DNA of 34,280 nucleotides from Candidatus Aminicenantota bacterium (GTDB taxonomy: Bacteria; Acidobacteriota; Aminicenantia; UBA2199). The DNA lies in NCBI GenBank assembly GCA_011772425.1, contig WVZO01000767.1, positions 700 through 34,979 of the forward strand. The letters run 5' to 3'. The notes beneath the pieces are model-generated. The model searched no databases, was not told where the DNA came from, and worked only from the letters and a program-made list of their open reading frames with translations. The position numbers and the translations under genes are program-made. Of this stretch, positions 28,762 through 34,280 are shown piece after piece (position 1 is the first letter of the stretch; every line of letters begins with the position of its first letter).

Positions 28762-29667
28762 CTAAACGTACTTAAGCATCCCTTCGAGGGCTTTATTGGC
28801 ACGTCTGGCGATTTCTGGGTCTATTTCGATCTCATACTTTTCTTCTTTTAACGAATCATACACATCCCGAAGCGATGTGCGCTTCATATTGGAACAAATC
28901 TTGGGCCGGAAGGCCGGGTAAAATTCTTTATCCGGGTGCTCCCGTTTCATTCGCTCCAGAAGCCCCTGTTCCGTTCCCACAATAAACTCTTTCGCATCTG
29001 ACCTGGCAACATACGTTAACATCCCGTTAGTGGATAACACTTCGTCTGCCAATTCAATCACTTCCATCCGTGTTTCAGGATGTACCACAACTTTAGCTTC
29101 CGGGTAATGTTTTTTCATCTCCTGGATTTCCTCTCTTTTGATGCGGTTATGCACATAACAATAGCCCTCATAGGGAATGATCTTTTTCTCCGGCACCATT
29201 TTTTGGACATACATGCCCAGATTTTGATCCGGAACAAAAATGATCTCATCGGCATCGATGTTCTTCACCACGCTGATGGCATTGGCAGAAGTACAGCAGA
29301 CATCGCTTTCTGCTTTAATTTCAACACTTGAATTAACATAGGTCACTACCTTTGCGTTTTTGTGTTTTTCTTTTAATTCAATCAATTCGTCCACCACGAT
29401 CATGTCGGCCATGGGACAACCGGCATCCAGTCGGGGCAGCAGGACCTTTTTTCCCGGGGAGAGAATCTTTGCTGTCTCTGCCATAAATTTCACACCGGCA
29501 AAGACAATCATATCATGCTTTACCTTTGCTGCAGTACGGCTCAAGTCCAGCGAATCCCCCAGGTAATCCGCGGCCAACTGGACTTCTTCAACCTGGTAAT
29601 TATGAACCAATAGAACGGCATTCTTGGCTTCTTTTAATTCCTTTATCTCTTGATGTAAATCTGTCAT
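28762..29667 (-). CDS. nadA: Quinolinate synthase A
   Basis: 301 residues. NadA condenses iminoaspartate with dihydroxyacetone phosphate to quinolinate, the first committed step with NadB of de novo NAD synthesis. The three [4Fe-4S] cysteines are Cys84 (DAGCPMAD), Cys170 (EGYCYVH) and Cys258 (PKICSNMKRT). Other family motifs are AVLLVHNYQ, LGDSLDLSR, CCTSANA and VVVHPETR. The 301-residue length matches the short NadA form. nadB and nadC are not nearby. AAAGGTAAC precedes the ATG. Confidence 0.97.
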   Translation of the reverse strand: MTDLHQEIKELKEAKNAVLLVHNYQVEEVQLAADYLGDSLDLSRTAAKVKHDMIVFAGVKFMAETAKILSPGKKVLLPRLDAGCPMADMIVVDELIELKEKHKNAKVVTYVNSSVEIKAESDVCCTSANAISVVKNIDADEIIFVPDQNLGMYVQKMVPEKKIIPYEGYCYVHNRIKREEIQEMKKHYPEAKVVVHPETRMEVIELADEVLSTNGMLTYVARSDAKEFIVGTEQGLLERMKREHPDKEFYPAFRPKICSNMKRTSLRDVYDSLKEEKYEIEIDPEIARRANKALEGMLKYV

Positions 29668-29694
29668 TTTGTTACCTTTTAACGTTAAGGGGTT

Positions 29695-29723
29695 ATTTTA
29701 TTACACTTCTCCCCTTTCGTCAA
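29695..29723 (-). promoter_or_regulatory. Sigma-70-type promoter of nadA
   Basis: Minus strand TTGACG (29723-29718), spacer 17, TAAAAT (29700-29695), 28 bases before the ATG at 29667. Confidence 0.65.
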
Positions 29724-29741
29724 ATGTAAAAAGGATTTTTT

Positions 29742-29980
29742 AGCCACGAAGGACACGAAGGAACACGAAGAAGAGAAGAAAAGATGAAAATTACAAATTC
29801 CAAATCACAAATTACAAACAAATTACAATGACCAAATTACAAAAATTAATAAGAAACGAATTACAACGATAATAATGAGGTACGATTATAGAAGCCACGT
29901 AATACAGGCTGACCGTGTATGAAAAGTTTTGCGGGGGTCCAGGGGGCGGTTTTTCAAAAGAGCCCCCTGGTCGCCGGGGG
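29742..29980 (+). repeat. Composite interspersed repeat, copy 4
   Basis: cacgaag units, then 'aattacaaattccaaatcac' type sequence, a diverged conserved block (gaggtacgattatagaagcc, ggctgaccgtgtatgaaaag) and a GC-rich hairpin CCAGGGGGC (29939-29947) with GCCCCCTGG (29962-29970). CGCCGGGGGC follows at the position where other copies have CGCCGGAGGC. It fills the gap between nadA and the 3' end of the DUF4097 pair. Confidence 0.8.
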
Positions 29981-29981
29981 C

Positions 29982-30992
29982 CTATTTTTCTTTTAATACT
30001 GCTTTTCCTGTGGCGGTGTATATATAGATTCTGGGTATTTCCGCCACCCGTTTAAAGGATTTGATCACATAGGTTTTGCCCCATTTTTCTATTTCTTCTT
30101 CTTTATCAAAGGGGAACGGTGCGATGATTTCTCCGCTGTCCAAAGAGGCTTTGAACTCAAAATAACCTTCAATGGGATTGCCGTTGTAATTCAACACAAC
30201 ATCTCCCGAAGCAGAGTCCAGGGTTAAATCATAATCCGCACGTTGGGCGAGACTGATATACACACTCCCAGACGCCACTTTAAAATGGCTGGGTTTGGTA
30301 AGAATAATACCGCTGGCATCAATATCACCACTGGCACTCTTTATTTGAAAACTCCCTTTTGCATCTTTAATGTCAACATCACCGGAAGGAACTTTTATGG
30401 TGATGATTCCTTGCAAATCTTCTGCTTCCACATCACCACTGTAAGTTTTGACATAGATGTCCCCGGAAAGTTTTTTAACCCTTAGATCGCTGCTAACATT
30501 CCTGATATTGAGTTTTCCGGAGAGATCCTGGATGTCCATGTTACCGCTAACACTACCCAGGTCCAGGTCTCCGACGCAGTTCCATGCCCGCACCCCCCCG
30601 GAGATGGTTTTGGCATAAATGTTACTTTTTAAGCCTTCCACGGAAAAATCCCCGGATATTGAGTTAAAATGGATGTTTGTTTTTTCCGGTACAGTAACGT
30701 GCCAGGTGGAGTCCCCTGAGCCGGAGAGACGGAATTTATCTTTCAAAATCAGAGTACTGTTTTCTTCAATAAACTGGGGCTCAAAAGCAAGATTGGAATA
30801 GGTGTGAACAAAAAATACCTCGATATCAGGACCAGGACCTTTTTTCACCACGCAATCACCGCTGAGGGTATTGATCTTGACAGAGGTTTTGTTTTTAAAG
30901 GTCTTGTGGATTTCCTGCTTATTTCCACCATATATGTTTACCAGGAACAGGGAGCATAAGGCCATTATAAATAAAAATCTTAATGGTTTCAT
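29982..30992 (-). CDS. DUF4097-family beta-repeat protein, exported (second of pair)
   Basis: 336 residues with a signal peptide (MKPLRFLFIMALCSLFLVNIYG). The body is a series of short strands with repeated SGD turns (NTLSGDCVV, NSISGDFSV, SGDIYVKTYSGDVEAEDL, PSGDVDIKDAKG), the form of a DUF4097 beta-solenoid. The final ~60 residues (FPFDKEEEIEKWGKTYVIKSF) lie outside the solenoid. Likely periplasmic or surface exposed. The ribosome site AAGGAGAAATA is the end of the upstream gene, so translation is coupled. Function is unknown for the family. Confidence 0.82.
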   Translation of the reverse strand: MKPLRFLFIMALCSLFLVNIYGGNKQEIHKTFKNKTSVKINTLSGDCVVKKGPGPDIEVFFVHTYSNLAFEPQFIEENSTLILKDKFRLSGSGDSTWHVTVPEKTNIHFNSISGDFSVEGLKSNIYAKTISGGVRAWNCVGDLDLGSVSGNMDIQDLSGKLNIRNVSSDLRVKKLSGDIYVKTYSGDVEAEDLQGIITIKVPSGDVDIKDAKGSFQIKSASGDIDASGIILTKPSHFKVASGSVYISLAQRADYDLTLDSASGDVVLNYNGNPIEGYFEFKASLDSGEIIAPFPFDKEEEIEKWGKTYVIKSFKRVAEIPRIYIYTATGKAVLKEK

Positions 30993-30993
30993 C

Positions 30994-32139
30994 TTATTTC
31001 TCCTTCAGGATTATATTTCCATTTATGGTTTTGATTTTTATTTTATGCTTACCGCCTTTGATTTGGGCTTTACCGTAAATGTACTTCCGGGGTGATCCCA
31101 TACTGTAATCCCACTGGTCGGTTTCTTTCTGCCGGATGTTAAAGTCGCTGATGATTTTATAATTTTTCCGGCTCTCTTTGGTGTAGGATAATTGCAATTC
31201 GATATCCATTGAAAGACCGGGAGGCACCAACAATGTGATATCACCGCCCAGGGATGAGAGGGTAACGTGCCGATCTCCTTTAGCCGGGTCTCCGATCATG
31301 GTAACCCGGACATTGCCGCCCATGGTGGTGGCTTTGACCCAGCCATCGATGGAATCGATGGTGATATCGCCGCCCATGGTTTTGGCTTTAATAAATTCTC
31401 TGGCGGATTTGATGTGAATATCACCGCCCATAGTGGTCACCTTTGCGCCCTGGGGTGCATCGCTAACATTGATGGCTCCACCCATGGTGGTAATGCTTAC
31501 GACTTTGCCGGTAGAACCCCCGGACCTGGATTTGACATTCTTATATATTACATTGCCGCCCATTGAACTACCTTTAACATCGCCTACCACGTTTTCAAAA
31601 AGCACACGACCGCCCATGGTTTTCACCTTGCCGTCAATATCGGAATCCGTTAATGTCACTTCCCCACCCATGGTTTTTAAGTCTATCTCACCTTTCAGGC
31701 GGCTCAACATCAACGCACCGCCCATAGTTTTGCCTTTAAAATTTCCTTCCACTCCTTCAATCGTAATACCACCACCCATGGTCCTTATTTTCAAATTAAA
31801 CCGGGAAGGAACGTGGATATCAAATGCAGGACTGCCATAACTTTTAGACCTCGTTCCAGCATACCGGGATTCCACCTCCACACCCTCTTCAGTTTTATTA
31901 AAGGTAATTTTCCAATCCCTGGCATTGCCGTTTTTAAAACGAACCACTATGTCCACTTGCTGCTTTTGCCACCCTTTGATATGGATCGGACCACCGGATT
32001 TGAGATCAATATCCAGTGTTTTACCCGCTGAAACATTAAATGTTTTTTGAATCCTTTTGTCCGAGGATGTATCCCAGGCAAATCCAAAGAGTGCCAACAA
32101 AACAATCAATAAAACCAAAATAACTTTTCGTATCATCAT
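30994..32139 (-). CDS. DUF4097-family beta-repeat protein with TMGG turns, exported (first of pair)
   Basis: 381 residues from the ATG at 32139. A TTG five codons upstream is rejected because the ribosome site AAGGAG (32151-32146) lies inside that extension. A signal peptide (KVILVLLIVLLALFGFAW) is followed by strands punctuated by about ten TMGG or SMGG turns (GGGITIEGVEG, KTMGGALMLSRLKG, KTMGGEVTL, TTMGGDIHIKSA). At DNA level this is a set of 'ccgcccatggt' repeats. The C-terminal part (NIRQKETDQWDYSMGSPRKYIYGKAQIKGG) is outside the solenoid. Paired with the similar gene downstream; both end in LKEK. Confidence 0.82.
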   Translation of the reverse strand: MMIRKVILVLLIVLLALFGFAWDTSSDKRIQKTFNVSAGKTLDIDLKSGGPIHIKGWQKQQVDIVVRFKNGNARDWKITFNKTEEGVEVESRYAGTRSKSYGSPAFDIHVPSRFNLKIRTMGGGITIEGVEGNFKGKTMGGALMLSRLKGEIDLKTMGGEVTLTDSDIDGKVKTMGGRVLFENVVGDVKGSSMGGNVIYKNVKSRSGGSTGKVVSITTMGGAINVSDAPQGAKVTTMGGDIHIKSAREFIKAKTMGGDITIDSIDGWVKATTMGGNVRVTMIGDPAKGDRHVTLSSLGGDITLLVPPGLSMDIELQLSYTKESRKNYKIISDFNIRQKETDQWDYSMGSPRKYIYGKAQIKGGKHKIKIKTINGNIILKEK

Positions 32140-32195
32140 GGTTAACTCCTTCAAATTTCCAGTGCCACCTCTATTTTAGTATTAGAAACCGATAT

Positions 32196-32207
32196 TTTCG
32201 GCCGAAA
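32196..32207. promoter_or_regulatory. 12-bp palindrome upstream of the DUF4097 pair
   Basis: TTTCGGCCGAAA, about 57 bp before the start at 32139, in an AT-rich gap that should hold the promoter. Operator candidate only. Confidence 0.3.
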
Positions 32208-32262
32208 TTGTAATTTAGTACATTTGAGAGAGTTCAAAATTGCAATTTAAAACCCAAATTAA

Positions 32263-32300
32263 TTCTTCTTGTTTCTTCGTGTTCCTTCGTGGTTTCGTAG
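32263..32300 (-). repeat. cacgaag repeat tract 3' of the 484-residue gene
   Basis: Read on the minus strand, 'ccacgaaggaacacgaag' units begin 9 bases after the stop of the gene at 32309-33763. The rest of the composite repeat is missing here. Confidence 0.65.
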
Positions 32301-32308
32301 TTTTCCGA

Positions 32309-33763
32309 TTAGAGCAAATCCAATTTTCCCCGGATGACCTGGAAAAGCCCGGGCAATTCACCGGCTACTTTATCGATGATTTTAATAATGCGGTGAACCT
32401 CAGAACTGTCACTCTTGCCTTCCAATTGAAGGGTCTCCAGTTCCATCAGGATTTCTTCGAATGACTGGTCTAACTCCATCATGTGCATCATCTCATTTTT
32501 AGGTAGTTCTTCGATTTCAACCATTTCCTCATCCAGGGAACGTAAAAATTTAGAGATCAGCAGCGATTGTTCCAGAATTTTTTTTCGTGCTGTTGTAATG
32601 GGCAGGTAGGCGTACTTCAAGTCAAAGACTTCTTTGATTTTCTTATATTCCCGGGAAACAAGGATTTTAAATCTTTTGCGAAATTCTTGCGGCATATATG
32701 GCTTTTCAAGGCCATCAAATAAGTAGTTTTCGATGTCTGTGTAGTTGAAATTTTTCCTGTTGACAATTTGGTCGAACAACAATGCCCGGACGATGGTAAT
32801 CCCGTTATTATTGTTTAAGAACCTCAAAATACCGTCGATGGAGTTGAGATCAAACTCTTCATCCTCGTCTTCCAGTAAATCTTCAAAATCCGGGAACACC
32901 GCCAGGTCATCCGGGTTTTGATCAACAAAATGAAAGATGGTGCGGCCATTAGGGAGCGGTGAAAACGTAATTTCTTTATTTTTTCCCAAAAGGGGACCCA
33001 GCGCAGTGCCTGGATAAGTCAAGGGCCTGGGGAACCGTTGATTATTCTTTAAATAAAAATAAGTATACAACAGTTGTTTTTCTACGTTAGGAAAGTAAAT
33101 GTCCTGTTTAATCACCTTTTTGAGTGCATTCATAAAGAGTTTATCCAACTTTTCGACTTCAAAAATATGGGTCTGGTAATTTTCAAAGGAGTCGTATTGG
33201 ATGGAAAAGATTCCTTCGTTAAAATCCAGGGATTTGGCGATAATGGTGTCGCCGAATTTGAACTCATGGGTTTTGTAGAATTCTTTAAGGTTACATGCCA
33301 CAATCTCCAGGTTTGCCCCTTCCTCCAAAATATCTTCGATATTCAAGATAGGAACCTTTTGCAGATCCATCAAGTTGAAATAAATGTGTAGTTCCGGCAT
33401 TTTCAATTTTATATTTTTGGTTTTTACCGGGGTATTGTTGTACATGAAGGAGATTTCATCCATAGGTGCGGCAGTGGGATGAAAGGGCAGCATGCGGTGC
33501 CCGGGTATGAATATTCCTCTCTTAATTTCATATGTGGTGGGCATTATACGGATGGGGATCTCCTCTAAAAATGTAATCTTTGGGAAGAACCGGTCTTTTT
33601 CTTCCACGAATTCATCGACACCCAGGATCAGTTTACGAAAATCTTGTTCATTCTTTTCGGTTCTTTTCACACCGGTGGATTGGAACAGGTCATCCATAGT
33701 AAACGGTTGTTGGATATCTGCCAGGTAATCGAAGACAATATCGGTTATGGTTTCATCTTTCAT
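32309..33763 (-). CDS. Unknown 484-residue protein next to lemA
   Basis: No family recognised. It begins with a helical segment that may be a winged-helix-like domain (MKDETITDIVFDYLADIQQPFTMDDLF...), followed by a mixed alpha/beta middle with GHRMLPFHP and an acidic stretch (DFEDLLEDEDEEFDLNS, about 307-323). The C-terminus is a long charged helix (about 415-484). There is no signal peptide or membrane segment, so it is cytosolic. It lies 12 bp after lemA on the same strand with AAAAGGTAACC before the ATG, implying one operon. Confidence 0.7.
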   Translation of the reverse strand: MKDETITDIVFDYLADIQQPFTMDDLFQSTGVKRTEKNEQDFRKLILGVDEFVEEKDRFFPKITFLEEIPIRIMPTTYEIKRGIFIPGHRMLPFHPTAAPMDEISFMYNNTPVKTKNIKLKMPELHIYFNLMDLQKVPILNIEDILEEGANLEIVACNLKEFYKTHEFKFGDTIIAKSLDFNEGIFSIQYDSFENYQTHIFEVEKLDKLFMNALKKVIKQDIYFPNVEKQLLYTYFYLKNNQRFPRPLTYPGTALGPLLGKNKEITFSPLPNGRTIFHFVDQNPDDLAVFPDFEDLLEDEDEEFDLNSIDGILRFLNNNNGITIVRALLFDQIVNRKNFNYTDIENYLFDGLEKPYMPQEFRKRFKILVSREYKKIKEVFDLKYAYLPITTARKKILEQSLLISKFLRSLDEEMVEIEELPKNEMMHMMELDQSFEEILMELETLQLEGKSDSSEVHRIIKIIDKVAGELPGLFQVIRGKLDLL

Positions 33764-33775
33764 TTTGGTTACCTT

Positions 33776-34280
33776 TTAATTTATATTCCCATTTTGCTGC
33801 CTGGTTTGTGCCTTGCCGGGCCTCAAAACAGGTTTTTCTTTAAACCCGGACATATTGGCGATGATGGTCTGTGGGAATTGCTTGATATACGTATTATATT
33901 TCCTGACTGCTTCATTAAATCCCTGTCTTTCATCAGTGAATCGTTTTTCTATTCCTTTTAATTGATCTTGCAAAGCCAGGAAGTTTGGGTTGGTTTTTAG
34001 TTCCGGGCAGCGTTTCACCACCTCCATCAATCGCCGAAGCGCGCCGGATAAGGCATCCTGGGCCAGTTGGAACTGTCGGAACTGCTCCGGATTGGTTAAA
34101 GCCTGACCCGGGACCCTTAAGGCAGCACTTGCTTTTGTCCGGGCTTCAGCAGCGGCCTGGAAAGTCTCTTTCTCATCATTGGCATAACCTTTAACTATTT
34201 CCACCAGGTTGGGAATTAAATCGAGACGCTGTTGATACATATCTTCTACCTGGCTCCACTTCTCCTTTACCCCTTCTTCC
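33776..34280 (-). CDS. lemA: LemA family protein (5' end outside window)
   Basis: 168 residues are visible; the frame is open to the window edge (EEGVKEKWSQVEDMYQQRL precedes the first internal Met), so the true start lies beyond 34280. Family signatures are RLDLIPNLVEIVKGYANDE, YPELK-like CPELKTNPNFLALQDQLKG and the end FNEAVRKYNTYIKQFP. LemA proteins have an N-terminal membrane anchor (not visible) and a four-helix bundle outside the cytoplasm; their role is poorly defined. It heads the minus-strand run with the unknown 484-residue gene. Confidence 0.93.
   Translation of the reverse strand, partial: EEGVKEKWSQVEDMYQQRLDLIPNLVEIVKGYANDEKETFQAAAEARTKASAALRVPGQALTNPEQFRQFQLAQDALSGALRRLMEVVKRCPELKTNPNFLALQDQLKGIEKRFTDERQGFNEAVRKYNTYIKQFPQTIIANMSGFKEKPVLRPGKAQTRQQNGNIN

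Noticed and set aside
32140..32154. TTG start for the first DUF4097 gene
   Set aside because: The AAGGAG ribosome site lies inside this extension, so the ATG at 32139 is used.

Overview
The window looks like a chromosomal stretch of an uncultured, moderately GC-poor bacterium rich in signalling genes and interspersed repeats. Genes have clear AGGAGG-type ribosome sites. Promoters are of the TTGACA-N17-TATAAT kind: seven candidates have a spacer of exactly 17. This argues against Bacteroidota. The mix of Reg_prop/AraC sensors, TldD/TldE, DUF4097 proteins, short 'cacgaag' tandem repeats and small toxin-antitoxin modules fits an Acidobacteriota/Aminicenantes-like lineage. That placement is inference from memory of such genomes and was not tested. 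No tRNA, rRNA or CRISPR array was recognised.

Layout. 1-1.24 kb: the 3' part of an S9-type peptidase with a sulfatase-modifying-factor-like C-terminal domain. 1.5-4.0 kb: a phosphoribosyltransferase-like gene and an AAA ATPase, divergently transcribed, with a 34-bp perfect palindrome lying over the ATPase promoter. 4.3-5.5 kb: a VapBC-type module, a 58-residue small ORF and the first 21-bp tandem array. 5.7-8.5 kb: tldD-tldE. 8.6-10.6 kb: a GAF-PAS-HisKA_2 histidine kinase with a stand-alone receiver. 10.7-11.9 kb: a class II aldolase and a C_GCAxxG_C_C protein converging on a perfect-looking bidirectional terminator. 12.1-13.6 kb: a four-repeat lipoprotein. 14.1-16.8 kb: a double-propeller AraC-type membrane regulator.

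16.8-19.45 kb is cassette-like. A PIN/antitoxin pair and an unknown two-gene module are each bounded by direct copies of the same REP-like repeat, with the second 21-bp array between them. 19.6-20.7 kb holds a sigma-54-type promoter, a CheW fragment and a 210-bp duplication. 20.8-22.4 kb is a REC-HK-REC hybrid kinase. 22.4-25.7 kb has two nuclease-like genes in tandem: an AAA ATPase with a C-terminal PD-(D/E)XK domain, then a protein joining a HEAT-like segment, a receiver domain and an Mrr-like nuclease domain. 25.7-26.7 kb has the third 21-bp array and no convincing gene. 26.7-29.7 kb: a GT-C membrane glycosyltransferase convergent with nadA. 29.7-34.3 kb: a minus-strand run of lemA (partial), an unknown 484-residue protein and two translationally coupled DUF4097 proteins.

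The most unusual signals are: (1) three intergenic tandem arrays with unrelated sequences but the same exact 21-bp period; (2) the receiver-nuclease fusion beside an AAA-nuclease; (3) a four-copy composite repeat that usually starts at a stop codon and ends in a hairpin whose stem sequence differs between copies while pairing is kept; (4) a set of candidate promoters placed so that the transcript would begin at or next to the start codon.
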